A stretch of 64,000 bases of DNA from Schizochytrium sp. TIO01 (GCA_004764695.1 SMSO01000035.1:1734001-1798000), one strand, 5' to 3'; shown: positions 51,480-62,767, numbered from the stretch's first letter. Made by a program: numbers and translations. Notes: generated by a model not told the origin, from the sequence alone.

Positions 51480-52907
51480 TTACTCCCATGCACCCCATCC
51501 TTCCTCATCGTCGTCGTCATCAGACTTGCTAGATTTCTTAGTCTTTGTTTTCTTTTGCTGCTCATCATCAGAAGCATCAAGCTCAGCTTTCTTTTGAGAC
51601 ATTTTCGCAGCCTCGGTAGTATCCTCAATCTCCTTATCATCATCATCATCATCATCATCATCACTGCCATCACTGTCATCTTCGTTCTCATCTTCATCAT
51701 CCTCAGCCTTCTGTGCCTGCGTCACTTTATCCTCGAGATTAGCTGGCTTTTCAACGTCAGCTTTCTCTTGGTCGTCACTTGAGCTGGCATCCGCAGCGTC
51801 TTCATCAGCCATGACAGGCACAGGCTCTGTAGATGCGGAGCTGCTGCCGTCAAGAACACCATCATCAACCTCCCAGCCACCAATGTCAAGATCGTCCTCC
51901 TCGATCTCGGAGGTCTTTCCTACGCTGGCCTTTGTAGATTCCTCGGTGGCATCTGCATGGTCCTCTTTGCTCATTTGCTGCTGTTCCGTGTGCTCGCGGT
52001 TCGCATCTTCAGCCTTAGTTTCCTTGACCTCCTTGAGCTCAGGAGTGATGGAAGGTGCTGGTGACGACCTTCCAGAAGCAGCTTCATATCGAGCACGTTC
52101 ATTGCGTAGTGTCTGATTCTCATTCTCAAGGTCTGCAACACGTGTTTTGAGCTGTTCGATCTGGGTCCGAAGATCTTCAACGGTCTGTTCTGCCAAAGCA
52201 GCACGGGTCTTGGCCTCAGAGAGTGCACTAGCAGGCACCATGTTACCTGCTGCCGACCTCGCCTTAGCTCCAGACTTGCCACGGGCTTTGATTTTGCCAT
52301 CAATGCTGTCTCCATCGTCTTCATCACTCTGACTGACCTTTGTCCTTGATTTAGGTCTCTTCTCGAGCTCATCACCATCATCGCTGTCAGAGCTATTGCT
52401 GTCTTCGCCCTCGTCAATGTCGTCATCCTCTTCTTCCTCATCGCCCCATGAGAGTTCCTCTTCATCCTGCTGACCAATGTCACCTGCGAGAAGTCGAGCC
52501 CTGCGCTGCACGTGCTGAAAGTAGAAGTAACGCAACCAGAAATCTTCATGGGTCATGCGATCTGGGACGTATGCATCATAGAGGTCCAGAAGCGTTTCAC
52601 TGGCTGCCTTGATTTGGTCTTCCCTGGAGGACAACTGGAAGCTCGAGGCAAAGTCCTCGAAACCAGCGAGGTGCTCGCCGCTCTCAAGATCTACCTCCAA
52701 GAAGGTCTCGAAATCAGGAATTTTAGCAAGCTTGAGGGATGCAGATGCTGCGTTGAGAGATGCGTCTTTGTCTTCGCTAGATGCGTCTTGGTTGAGCTGC
52801 GCAAGCTTCTCAGCAGCGGTACTCAACGCATAGGAGGTATCCTCCTTTACGGTGGAGACAAACTCATTCAGCTCGCGCTTGTACTGATCCAGAAGGCCTG
52901 AAAACAT
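51480..52907 (-). CDS. BSD-domain protein (BSDC1/SYAP1-like)
   Basis: 475 aa, ATG at 52907. The BSD domain lies at about 80-133, ending VPDRMTHEDFWLRYFYFQHV, where the 'FW-RYFY' signature is clear. Before it an N-terminal helical part of about 60 residues is present, as in BSDC1 and SYAP1. After it come an acidic Asp/Glu/Ser tract, a coiled coil at about 232-280 (VEDLRTQIEQLKTRVADLEN) and another long acidic region with a run of about ten Asp encoded by a GAT/GAC microsatellite. The protein ends DEEGWGAWE; a Trp/acidic tail of this kind is seen in BSDC1-type proteins. BSD proteins outside TFIIH have been tied to endomembrane and signalling roles, but no reaction is known. Family membership is firm; function is uncertain. 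Confidence 0.8.
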   Translation of the reverse strand: MFSGLLDQYKRELNEFVSTVKEDTSYALSTAAEKLAQLNQDASSEDKDASLNAASASLKLAKIPDFETFLEVDLESGEHLAGFEDFASSFQLSSREDQIKAASETLLDLYDAYVPDRMTHEDFWLRYFYFQHVQRRARLLAGDIGQQDEEELSWGDEEEEDDDIDEGEDSNSSDSDDGDELEKRPKSRTKVSQSDEDDGDSIDGKIKARGKSGAKARSAAGNMVPASALSEAKTRAALAEQTVEDLRTQIEQLKTRVADLENENQTLRNERARYEAASGRSSPAPSITPELKEVKETKAEDANREHTEQQQMSKEDHADATEESTKASVGKTSEIEEDDLDIGGWEVDDGVLDGSSSASTEPVPVMADEDAADASSSDDQEKADVEKPANLEDKVTQAQKAEDDEDENEDDSDGSDDDDDDDDDKEIEDTTEAAKMSQKKAELDASDDEQQKKTKTKKSSKSDDDDDEEGWGAWE

Positions 52908-54219
52908 CCTTTCTTGTACGAGGGTTCAGCACACCCGGAAAAGATATGTAAATATGTTCGCAAACTCTAAATGATCTGAAGCCCTTGAGAAATGCTGGCA
53001 CGTGTTTACGATTCAACTCTCTAAAATTCAAACTAGAAATAAAGAACGCGGGTCGATTTTGCATAAATGGCAGAGCAGAGTAAGCTCCTAAGACTTCAGA
53101 ACGTTTACGTTGATGCCTTCAGAAATTTCCACGGTCAGCCCCCTCAAGGCCACGTTTCGTAGCGTCGAGAAGCTGATCTGAGTGGCTTGTTTAGTTGACA
53201 AGTCAATCAGTCAACTCTTCAATTTTTCAATTGGTCAACTTGAATACAGCTTGGCTTGGCGCCAAAGGAGAAGGCGGAGGCGGCGTCCAGGGAAAGACCA
53301 GGGTCCTTGGGCTTGCCTGCGTCTGGCAGCTTCTCGCTGCGTCGCGCCGCCTCGGGCCTGAGCTCTCTTCTCGAGTCTGTTACCGCTCCTTTGGAAAGAC
53401 GCGAGAACTCAGAACTTTTCTTAGTTTTCTCACACCGCGGCGAGGAAACATGTGACTTTACCTATAAATTGTCACGGCACTATGGAGGCGATCCTTCAAA
53501 GAGCGCGTACCTATGTGTGATACGATATTACTAAATTAAAAGTTATCATACAACTTCATAATGAAGCTTCAAGAGGCACCCGAGAGGCCCAGGATTTGCT
53601 GGATTTGGTGCGCTACGGCATAACGTGGCGATTACCACAGTCGGCAATGCACCACGTCGGCATAGCGGATATAAAGAGGATCCAGGCTGGGTTTGGGCGA
53701 GATTAAGGCTTCTGGGAGATGGTAATAATTCGACCGAGGATCCGATCATGGGTAGATCTACCTATGTAATGGTATATGGTTTAGTTCTGCGAGAATACAT
53801 TCTTGGTGTTCTTTTCTGTTATCTAATGCTTAGATGGAAAATTGGCTTGAAAATGGGCTAACATGGCCTAATTTTACTTATCGACTCTTTCCGTCAAATG
53901 CTCGAAAAGACAAAAGTCTATTAGGTACTACTCTCTAGAATCTATGTCCCCTCATTGTAATTTGACCCATACCTGGTCTGTTATTAAATATGTGATCGAA
54001 GCGTTGCTCCTTTCTTCTATTGCTAGGATATGAAATTGATTCGTAAAGTTTCGACCTGAGGTACAGTAAGTATGGGAATCAGCGAAGGAGATATATGACA
54101 AAAAATAGGAGTCGAGTGTTGATTTTAGAAAACTAAGATACAAGAAATCCAAGGCGCTGAGGAGAGATGTTGATACAATTTGACTGGGTGGTTTTTGTTG
54201 GGCAGACAAATCCGGAGGT
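52908..54219. other. Intergenic space between two minus-strand genes
   Basis: About 1.3 kb holding the BSD gene 5' region and the ankyrin gene 3' region. A GC-rich patch lies at about 53250-53400 and the rest is AT-rich. Frames of up to 117 codons there have no recognisable features, and no gene is supported. Confidence 0.55.
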
Positions 54220-55116
54220 TTATGAAGCCTCAGAGCTGGCATCTGAACCAGATTCGTCATCGTCTGAGCCTTCAGAACCACTCTCGTTTTCACTTTCCTC
54301 GGCATCTCCAGCTACATCTGCATATTTGATCAGATTCTGATTAATGATTCGTTGATGACCGGGCAGGAAAACTCCAATATCCCGGTAATCTGCGGACGTG
54401 ATGCCAGTTTTGGCCCAGAATGAAAGTCTAGTGTATCCTGCTGAAATGAAACCAGCCGTATATTGTGGCAGCTGCACATCATCAGCAAGCCATCTCGTCA
54501 GCTCAGCGATTTCTTCCGGGCTCACTAGATTATGCGCAAGGTTTTCAGCCAAATATGCATGAATTGACTCTGCAACTTTACTATTTAGGGCCCTTTGCGC
54601 TAGAGTCAATGCTGAGTTGCCTTCATCGTCAAGCTCGTTTACAAGCTCTATTGTACCTCTCAATTTCATAAACTCCAAAATAGTCTCTACCACACACCTG
54701 TAGCCTTCTACAGCGGCAAAATGTAGCGCAGTATATCCGTGTTCATCTCGAGCCTGTAAAACAGCACCTCGATTCAAGAGCTCTCGGACTATGGGCTCTG
54801 ACCCCACACAGGCTGCCAAATGTAGGGGCGTATGGCCAAACTGCCTGGTCTTAACTTCGAGGTTTGCTCCAGCGTCCAAGAGAATTCGAACTGTATCATA
54901 TTTACCTGTTGCGCAGGCAGCATGAAGAGCATTCCACCCGTGCTGATGCTCGACCTCCATATCGCAAAGGTCTCCAGAAACTACAGCACCTTGAACGTGC
55001 AGGGCGGTTGGAGACATCGGCGTCGATGGAGCAGGAGACCCCGAGACAGCTGGCGAGGTTACAGCCACGGCAGAGGGTGACATTGAGGCCAATAGGGCTT
55101 GACGCAAAACGTTCAT
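54220..55116 (-). CDS. Ankyrin-repeat protein with C-terminal SAM domain
   Basis: 298 aa, ATG at 55116. Residues 1-55 are low complexity (Ala/Ser/Pro). Ankyrin repeats run from about 58 to 190: GWNALHAACATGKYDTVRIL, GHTPLHLAACVGSEPIVREL and GYTALHFAAVEGYRCVVETI are textbook units, and a fourth (GNSALTLAQRALNSKVAESI) is weaker. A SAM domain follows at about 205-266 (LTRWLADDVQLPQYTAGFIS, then GITSADYRDIGVFLPGHQRI). The C-terminal 30 residues are acidic and Ser-rich. Ankyrin-SAM proteins act as scaffolds in several animal and protist pathways; no specific partner can be inferred here. The gene is divergent from the first sulfatase. Confidence 0.85.
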   Translation of the reverse strand: MNVLRQALLASMSPSAVAVTSPAVSGSPAPSTPMSPTALHVQGAVVSGDLCDMEVEHQHGWNALHAACATGKYDTVRILLDAGANLEVKTRQFGHTPLHLAACVGSEPIVRELLNRGAVLQARDEHGYTALHFAAVEGYRCVVETILEFMKLRGTIELVNELDDEGNSALTLAQRALNSKVAESIHAYLAENLAHNLVSPEEIAELTRWLADDVQLPQYTAGFISAGYTRLSFWAKTGITSADYRDIGVFLPGHQRIINQNLIKYADVAGDAEESENESGSEGSDDDESGSDASSEAS

Positions 55117-57810
55117 CGTTCTATACGCAGAAAGTCGCCGCGCTCGGATCTGTCTAACGTCTGTTGATGGGTTGCGCGATGGACAAGACGTTGGCGAGTT
55201 CTTTGATCTTGAACTTCTTTTATTTGGGTCCTATGAGAAACCATAGAAGTCACTTTCGCAATAGGTATTAGTAAAATTACTGAATAGGTTATCTTAAAGA
55301 ATAGTTATAAGCTGAAAGGAGCGAAGAGACCAATGATATTTAAGGACTTGCTATACGCTATGAAAAAGACCGTCATTGTTTCTAAAAACGGGCTTTTAAC
55401 TTCCTGTAAACTAGTTGCCAAAGAATTCGTATATATATGTTACATATTTTTTCATTTGCTTTCGGTTGAGAACGCAGCTAGTTTTCTTCAAGTATGATGC
55501 AGACTTGTGAAGAGAACATTAATATACTATGAGCTTAGACTCTGCCAATTCATGAACGCTGCCTCTAGACACAAATTTCTAATTGTAGTTTTGATCTCTA
55601 GTTTAATTCCATTAACACAGAACAACTTTCCATAAAAAATTAACGAAACACTATTCTAATTCAACTCCACAAACACATACCCCTCCCCGTTAAATACTAC
55701 GCATACAGGCTTGGTATTTCCCTCTGAAACTCTGAAATTTTCATAAATGAAGAGAAAAGTGCTCTAATTTCGGTGTGCGTCCATCTTATGTCATTCTTAC
55801 CAAAACAGAATCCAACATAGCGAAACCGGCTGAGAAAGAATTGACCAGTAGCTTGGCTGTTGTCAACACAGCGCCGCACCAAGCTGTTACATAGATCGGA
55901 ACATTAAAGTATCAAATTACGGCGAGGTAGGACGTAGAAAACCACTTATTGAAGCAGATGTGAAGAATCTGATTAGATTTATTTAACTCTGTAGTGCCAA
56001 AAACTAAATCTTTATTGTTCGACATAAGCAATTTGGATAGATGAGATAAATCTCACTGAGTATGGAATGACGAAGCAATCGATGTGATCGCTCGGTAAAC
56101 ATGAACGTATAGTTGTGATACGATCATTTAAAATTGAAGATTGCAAATATATATATTATTCGGATGGATCTACGAGAAACAAGACATCAGGCATTGCTGC
56201 ATACGCTCGCCATAGCCCTGATGATCATATTCGAGCAGAGTTTAAATAAGTAACACGATTTACCTATACTCTCAAGAAGCTTTAGATTTAGAAATTGATA
56301 CGTTTGCATTCATGTACTTGAGGTTCACTAGCCGCAATTCTATATCACAGGATTTCTCAAATCGCAACCTCTCACAAGTGCCTTGAATAATTATACTATC
56401 ATGTCTGAACAACTTCGTGATTTAGGATCTCTTCAAGTTCCAGCCTGTATAATGTTCAGATACACAGGTTCGGGAGACCGCTTTGGTATTGGGGAATTCC
56501 AGGCCTTCAGTCCTGGATCCAAGCCCGGATATTTCTCGTTTCTGATGTTCTAGATTTAGTTCATAGAAGCCAAAAGTCCAGCTAACATGTCACATCCTTT
56601 GGGTTCAGGCTCTGTCCGGGGCAGATGGGCTATCTGTTCGTTGACAACTTTCCATTGCGCCGGAACATGTGTATCGCGACCAACTTTTTCAGAAGAACCA
56701 TGGCATCATAACTCTTGTTTAATTTCTGAAATTATATCAGCGACCTCAGATGCGTGACCCGAGCGCTTTCGAATTTTCAATCATTCCTCTTTCTGTCAAA
56801 ACCGCATCATAGCACGAACTTCGTGGACCTCCCATTCCAAATCAATGTCCGCAGGTGCAATCTGGATGTCCCACTAACTAGTAATTAGAGGTAGGCACTC
56901 CTATTGGCCCTTTTATCTGCTTGTAAAAACCTATATAAATACCAACACAGAATGTTCTTTACCTTTTTTTAATTGTTGGGTACGAATTTACCTGTTAAAA
57001 ATATACAGGATATATACAATTTTATAAATTAAAAACTAAAGTTGATTTTATAATTAAATAAATAAAAAGTAAAGTTCCACAATTTTCAACAAACTTAGTA
57101 TATGCTATGTACTACTTTCCGAACAGATACTGCGGGACTTGATAGATAGCCACAAACCCGTACAATGGAACATATTACGTTGAAACAATATTAAAAAATG
57201 TATGAAACTGCACAGTGAGCTTAGCGGAGGTCCCATGAACAAGTGCGTTGTCCTTGCATTGAGACTCTTTGAGATTAGGTAATATTATTTCTTAAAATCA
57301 ACCGTCACGTTCGTTAAGGATTCTTCTTAGTCGTTAACAAAATAATCCAAAAAATTCTTGTCTGTCACACACCAACAGTCACGGGAACGGGGCTACGGAG
57401 GGTCTCGGGGAAAAAATAAGGATGTCAGTCATGCCGATCTAATAACTATTATATTCTCTGTGTTTTCAATAAAGGACTAAAATATTACGTTTAAAACAAT
57501 TAGTTGTACTATAACCCCCCTTGTCATGCTTTCCACTATCGTGTCCCTTAGTTTCGTTTGTTTATTTCGCCTTTTAAAAAAAAGGCGATAGCTCGATTGC
57601 GAACACAATCGTCTAGCAGGTTTCCTTTCGCTCCCTTTTAGGGATATGTTGTGGAATGCTTGGCAGCAAAAACATAACACGACAGCTCGCGGGATCTGGC
57701 TGGTTAAGTTTATTAGCGTCTGAGGCGCCTTGAGCCTTAGTACAGAGGTTAAAACTAAGCAAAGTGGCGCATTGAATTCAGCAGACAAACAAGTAAATAC
57801 ATAGATTAAC
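55117..57810. other. Divergent intergenic region with retroelement trace
   Basis: 2.7 kb, strongly AT-rich, between the ankyrin-SAM (-) and sulfatase (+) genes. The only recognisable content is a short RNase H-like remnant at 56127-56310. Other frames (for example 55697-55882 and 57477-57899 on the minus strand) have no features. Confidence 0.55.
56127..56310 (+). mobile_element. Degenerate RNase H remnant of a retrotransposon
   Basis: One frame reads KYIYYSDGSTRNKTSGIAAY, then a DDHIRAEFK segment before TAA at 56247. The Y-(T/S)-DGS opening, the central G-A-YA and the RAE match type I RNase H of LINE-like elements. After a frame slip the text resumes as TIYLYSQEALDLE, which fits the 'I-(D)-SQ-AL' motif with the catalytic Asp replaced by Tyr. 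The middle of the domain appears deleted. No reverse transcriptase motif or terminal repeat was seen nearby, so it is an old fragment. Confidence 0.5.
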
Positions 57811-59484
57811 ATGAAGTTAGGCAAATCTAAGAGAAGATCTGGCCTCTTCACCAAGAGGCTTTTTACTAGCGTACTAGTTCTTCTCATGAGCTTGGACAAC
57901 CTTGCCGGTGTAGCTGCTGTTGCAAAGCCGAACGTGTTGTATGTGCTTTTTGATGACCTGCGACCAACAGTAGGGTCATATGATGATGATGTTGCAAAAA
58001 CTCCCTATTTGGATGCATTTTTTGCTCAGAGCGTTCAATTTGATAACATGCATTCGAGTAAAGCAGAATGTGCCCCGTCACGCGCGTCAATGATGGCTGG
58101 GCAAAGGCCTGATCGCATTCGAATCTGGGATTTTAAACCGAAATTCCGTAAAAACAATCCGAAACTGGTCACATTACCTGGTCATTTCCGGAAAGCTGGA
58201 TACCGCACTGTCATGGTTGGCAAAGTATACGATAATCGAAGCTTTTACAAGACGTCAAAAAAGGGAACCAAGACGGTGAAGCCTGCTCCTGACTTGTGTA
58301 ATACTAAGAGGCCTAAAAAGGAGTGCTCGTGGGACTCTGGTATTGTTAAACAGGCTATCCAAGTAAACCAAAATGATATGTGTCAAAACAACGGTACAGA
58401 GTATTTCCCTGGATCAGGTGCATCTGATCCATATGACCAACATCTACATTTGGCCTACTCATATGATGACGCTTTTCAATCTAAAGATCAAGATTATTGT
58501 GTAACCTCAGTTGCGATTCAGCAGCTTGAGACTCTTGCCGCTGCAGGAGAGCCGTTTTTCTTGGCTGTAGGCATTGTCAAACCCCATCTCCCATGGGTTA
58601 GACCACAATCCATTGCCGACCATTTTGCTGCACTTCCCGATAGCGATTTTGAAGTTCCTTCGTACAATTCTACTTACTGGAAAGATACACATGTTCGTTG
58701 GTCCAAATCCAACAGCGCAGAACTTAGTTCTTATGATGACTATGCATCTTACTCGGATGTTGATCGTGTCCGTGGATATTATGGAGCCACAACATTTGCT
58801 GATGAGCAATTTGGCCGTTTATTAGGCGCTCTCGACGCCATGCCGATTGCCAACAACACTTTTGTTATTGTGTGGGGAGATCATGGATTTCATCTAGGAG
58901 ACCGGGATTTGTGGGGCAAAAAAACAATCTTTGATCAGGCCACCCGCGTTCCCTTCGGAATTCGGCCTGCTGAAACATGGTTAGCTGATAATCAAGATGT
59001 CGCAAACAATGGAATTGGGGCGCGGGTCTTAGCGCCCACTGATTCTGTAGATATTTTGCCCACATTGCTTGATTTATGCAATATTGACCTTCCTTCGCTT
59101 TCAGATCGTGCTGGGGCTTCAATGGTTCCCTTAATGCGCAATCCAGCAGGTTCTATTCGAGCTGCTGCAATCTCGCAGTACGAGGCATATTCTGTCAGAA
59201 ACTACATGGGCTATTCTATTCGTAGCAGCAATTACCGGCTCGTTCTTTACGCCAAGGAAAGGAAATTGAACAGTAAGAACCGCAAAGTTCTTCCTTACAA
59301 AAAGAGCGTGGACTCAAGCCGTCTTGCTCTATATTACTATGACGAACCCGGCCAAATTGAGCTCGTAAATCATGTTAACGACCCGACACATGCAGCAGCA
59401 TATGCAGAGCTTTTGCAGCTCTTCAAGCAGAATAAGGATCGCGATTGGACTCATCTAATTGGTGTCAAACCTTTTGACCTTTGA
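57811..59484 (+). CDS. Secreted sulfatase, iduronate-2-sulfatase-like (copy 1)
   Basis: Sulfate-ester hydrolase, 557 aa, ATG at 57811. A basic N-terminus and hydrophobic stretch (about 15-37) form a signal peptide, so it acts outside the cell or in the endomembrane/lysosomal system. Metal ligands are in LFDDLRPT (Asp48-Asp49). The formylglycine signature CAPSR starts at Cys87 (ECAPSRASMMAGQRPDR), where a formylglycine-generating enzyme would oxidise the Cys. A further active-site segment near 355 reads WGDHGFHLGDRDLWGKK, as in IDS-type sulfatases. The order LFDDLRP, CAPSR, DHG matches iduronate-2-sulfatases, including those of marine bacteria, but the substrate cannot be told. The gene is one of a tandem pair with the copy at 61043; both share the C-terminal DRDWTHLIGV phrase. 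A role on sulfated polysaccharides is plausible. Confidence 0.9.
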   Translation: MKLGKSKRRSGLFTKRLFTSVLVLLMSLDNLAGVAAVAKPNVLYVLFDDLRPTVGSYDDDVAKTPYLDAFFAQSVQFDNMHSSKAECAPSRASMMAGQRPDRIRIWDFKPKFRKNNPKLVTLPGHFRKAGYRTVMVGKVYDNRSFYKTSKKGTKTVKPAPDLCNTKRPKKECSWDSGIVKQAIQVNQNDMCQNNGTEYFPGSGASDPYDQHLHLAYSYDDAFQSKDQDYCVTSVAIQQLETLAAAGEPFFLAVGIVKPHLPWVRPQSIADHFAALPDSDFEVPSYNSTYWKDTHVRWSKSNSAELSSYDDYASYSDVDRVRGYYGATTFADEQFGRLLGALDAMPIANNTFVIVWGDHGFHLGDRDLWGKKTIFDQATRVPFGIRPAETWLADNQDVANNGIGARVLAPTDSVDILPTLLDLCNIDLPSLSDRAGASMVPLMRNPAGSIRAAAISQYEAYSVRNYMGYSIRSSNYRLVLYAKERKLNSKNRKVLPYKKSVDSSRLALYYYDEPGQIELVNHVNDPTHAAAYAELLQLFKQNKDRDWTHLIGVKPFDL

Positions 59485-60123
59485 TATCCTCTGAGATCCT
59501 CCTATTCTTTCTCGCTCTTTGGAGATTCTGAACCCCATTTCATCGGCAAGCTTTACCGTTTGTCTCCATGCAAACCAGAGAGAGGAGGTTTTGTTAGAAG
59601 CTAGATGTCTGCGCTGTGACATTTCCGAGATTTAAGATGTTAGTAATAATCACACATGATAAATAATAATATCATGAAAACGAATTTAATTGCAATCTTT
59701 CCAAACCCATCTTGGCAGCACTTATCCTCCTGAGGTCAGAAAATGGTTAAACATCACAGAAAGTACTCAGAAAAGAGCGCCATCGCGGTGTGACCTCCCC
59801 AGGGCATCCTTTGGAATTAATTGCTCATCACATCACGGTACAACCATTTGACCCACTTCCCACGGGGAGCTCCATACTTTTATCGCATAAAAATAGGTGT
59901 CAGAAAAGGCATCTCTGACCAGTAATAGCCAAGAACTGCGACGAGTGCCCTCATACTATGGTTTGCGCATCCACCAAATCAGCTTAAGGTGCTAAGCCAC
60001 CAAACCCACTCCTGCAAATGCTCCTGACAATAGAAGCACGCGCAAAATGCAGTGCTGGCCGGTTGGCTCCTGAAATTTGCAGTTCAGTGGCTCCTCTGTT
60101 AACGGATGGCCTCTTTTTCAATC

Positions 60124-60158
<35 letters not shown>

Positions 60159-61042
60159 AGAGGTTTTATTACTGTTAGTTACATTAGGATCATTGTTTTT
60201 TTAGTTTCTGATTTTTTATTTAAAAGAAACCATAGAAGAATATTTCTTTTTAATTTAAAAAGAGCTCCTGCAGACGCTCTTTTTTTGGTCGCAGCAGTTG
60301 TTCTCACGAGTGCTGAGAGCACTACTGAGAAGAAGAAGCCTGTGCTCAGGCAATCTTTCTTGCACAGGGCCTGCCCACCATTGCACATCTTTGCACGCAC
60401 GCTGCACCACGATGACCTGGAGGAGGTAGATAAACAGATACCTGCCTAGTTGTTGGAATGCTTGGTGAGATTGGTGTGCAAGCAATCCTCCGCGTACCAC
60501 ATTTTATTTGTTAGAACAAGTAAACGAGTCAATCAATCGAGAAATCAGAAACGATAAATCAATAGGAGAGCGTTGACAGGAATCCATCTGCGCTCACTGC
60601 GCCTCCTACTTGATAGTGAGTGCCATTGTTTCCACAAGAAGGACAAACCCGAGGCCTTGAAACAAAAGGCGGGGAACCTGACTGAGGACGAGCAGGATTC
60701 TTCGCATGCCGTTTCCTTTTGTAAAATAGCGAGGCAGTTTGTAGATTGAAAGACGAGATCATTCGTACCACAAAAAGGAAATAAAACACCGTACTAGGCA
60801 CTAGGAACCCATTAGCACCATGGCACGGACCACGGACCTCCACATTGTTTATTTATTTGTTTGTTTTGTTTGTTTGTTTGTTTATTTGTTTACCTCTCTA
60901 GAGAGCTAATGTTGGAATTTTTAAAGAAAGAAGTAAGGTGTCAGGTTAGATAATAACATACGAACGGATGTAGAACAACTTGAACGGAGTGGAGAATCAG
61001 CTCTGCATCAAGCAAAACCCAAACCAGAGCCTCTCCTGCAAC
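59485..61042. other. Spacer between the two sulfatase genes
   Basis: About 1.5 kb with a (CAAT)n run at 60127-60155 and a (GTTT)n-type run at about 60845-60890. Open frames at 60018-60500 and 60559-60843 have no recognisable features. There is no trace of a third copy. Confidence 0.6.
60127..60155. repeat. Tetranucleotide microsatellite (CAAT)n
   Basis: About seven copies of CAAT. It has the same unit as the array at 3711-3765. Confidence 0.9.
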
Positions 61043-62767
61043 ATGGGGAGTAGGAAAGGCTGCAGCATCATGGGAAGAATGACAACAATACGAAAGCTGC
61101 GAGCGAGATTTGTCGCAGGGCTGCTATGTGTATTGAGTATTGCCTCGCAGATCAGAACGGCTCGGGGAGCTGCCACAAACCCTGAAACACCCAATGTGCT
61201 TCTAATCATCTTTGATGATCTGCGCACAACAGTGGGGGCCTACAATGATTCTGTGGCGTGGACACCCAATTTGGATGCATTCTTTGCGGAAAGCGTACAG
61301 TTTAACAACATGCATGCCTCGAAATCTGAGTGTGCGCCTTCGCGTGTTTCGATGCTGGCTGGACAGCGCCCCGATCGGCTTCGAATCTGGAGCTTTGAGC
61401 CTAAATTTCGCACTTACAACCCGTCTGTTGTAACATTACCAGGGCATTTCCTCAAGGCAGGCTATCGTGCAGTTGCGCTAGGTAAAATTTATGATAATCG
61501 GAGCTTTTACTCAAGCAGCAGTGACGAAAAGGATGAGAATGTTAAGATTGTCAGGCCTGTGGCTGACATTTGCACAGATGAAGACCCTGATGCTGAGTGC
61601 TCATGGAGCTCTGGAGTTTCGAAACAAACTGTCCAAGTTAACACGGATAACATTTGTAATAACAACGGCACTGAAATGTTTCCTGGATCTGGAGAAAATC
61701 CTTATGCTCAACACGCTCACATCATTTATAACTATGCTGACGAGCTTATTAAAAAAGACATGGATTATTGCATGGGTTCCCTAGCTGTTGCTCAGCTTCA
61801 AGAGCTTGCTGAGGGCGATGATCCTTTCTTTTTGGCTGTTGGAATTGCCAAACCTCACCTTCCATGGGTTGTTCCCCAATCTATTGCCAACCATTATGGT
61901 AACATTTCTGACGCTGAGTTTGAGCCTACCTCGTATCCATCATCGTACTGGAAAAGCAAGCATTTGAAATGGTCACATGCTCCAAACAAAGAGCTGGAAT
62001 CTTATACTGGATGGAATTCAGTTTCTGTAGCTGATAGGGCGCGAGGCTACTATGGGGCTGTTTCTTTTGGCGATCAACAAGTTGGGCGAATTCTTACCCA
62101 GTTAGATTCTCTTGAAGCTGCCAATAATACGTTTGTTGTGTTCTGGGGCGACCATGGCTTCCATTTGGGTGATCGTGACCTCTGGGGCAAAAAGACGGTT
62201 TTTGAGCAGAGCACCCGTGTTCCTTTTGGTATTCGTCCCTCTGCAAACTGGCTTGCTGCGAACCCTGATGCTGCCACAAATGGAATCGGAGCAAAAGTCC
62301 AAGCACCGACTGATTCTGTTGATATTTTGCCAACTATCTTGGACCTTTGTAATTTAACAATACCTGCTCAGACTGAGCGTGCAGGTACATCATTAGTACC
62401 TCTCATGAAAGATCCGACATCATATGTCAGATCAGCTGCAGTATCTCAGTTCGAAGCCTATGGATCAAAATCTCGGCGAGGTTACTCTATTCGCAGTACA
62501 AACTACCGCCTGATTGTTTACCTGCCCAAGTATAAGGTTTACAAGAGTTCTCCAACATCTCTTCCTTACCGTAACAAAACAACCAAAGCCAGGCAGGCAC
62601 TGTTTTATTATGAAACTCCAGGTCAGGTTGAGCTCGTAGACCGTATTAATAGTGCAGCTCATGCAACAGCGTATAAAGACTTGTTAAAACTATATACCCA
62701 GAATGCAGATCGGGATTGGACTCACCTCATTGGTGTTGAGCCTTTCGACCACCCATCTAATCGCTAA
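61043..62767 (+). CDS. Secreted sulfatase, iduronate-2-sulfatase-like (copy 2)
   Basis: Tandem paralogue of the preceding sulfatase, 574 aa if it starts at the ATG at 61043; ATGs at 61070 and 61079 would give a shorter signal peptide, and MTTIRKLRARFVAGLLCVLS is the best signal-like start. The DD metal site is in IIFDDLRTT, the formylglycine signature is SECAPSRVSMLAGQRPDR with Cys97, and the late active-site segment WGDHGFHLGDRDLWGKK is identical to copy 1 over these 17 residues. N-glycosylation sequons (NGT, NKT, NNT) are present in both copies. The copies diverge mainly in the signal peptide, in a loop after the YDNRSFY segment and in the surface around residues 180-240. They therefore probably arose by an old tandem duplication and may have different substrates. 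Downstream lies VPS20. Confidence 0.9.
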   Translation: MGSRKGCSIMGRMTTIRKLRARFVAGLLCVLSIASQIRTARGAATNPETPNVLLIIFDDLRTTVGAYNDSVAWTPNLDAFFAESVQFNNMHASKSECAPSRVSMLAGQRPDRLRIWSFEPKFRTYNPSVVTLPGHFLKAGYRAVALGKIYDNRSFYSSSSDEKDENVKIVRPVADICTDEDPDAECSWSSGVSKQTVQVNTDNICNNNGTEMFPGSGENPYAQHAHIIYNYADELIKKDMDYCMGSLAVAQLQELAEGDDPFFLAVGIAKPHLPWVVPQSIANHYGNISDAEFEPTSYPSSYWKSKHLKWSHAPNKELESYTGWNSVSVADRARGYYGAVSFGDQQVGRILTQLDSLEAANNTFVVFWGDHGFHLGDRDLWGKKTVFEQSTRVPFGIRPSANWLAANPDAATNGIGAKVQAPTDSVDILPTILDLCNLTIPAQTERAGTSLVPLMKDPTSYVRSAAVSQFEAYGSKSRRGYSIRSTNYRLIVYLPKYKVYKSSPTSLPYRNKTTKARQALFYYETPGQVELVDRINSAAHATAYKDLLKLYTQNADRDWTHLIGVEPFDHPSNR

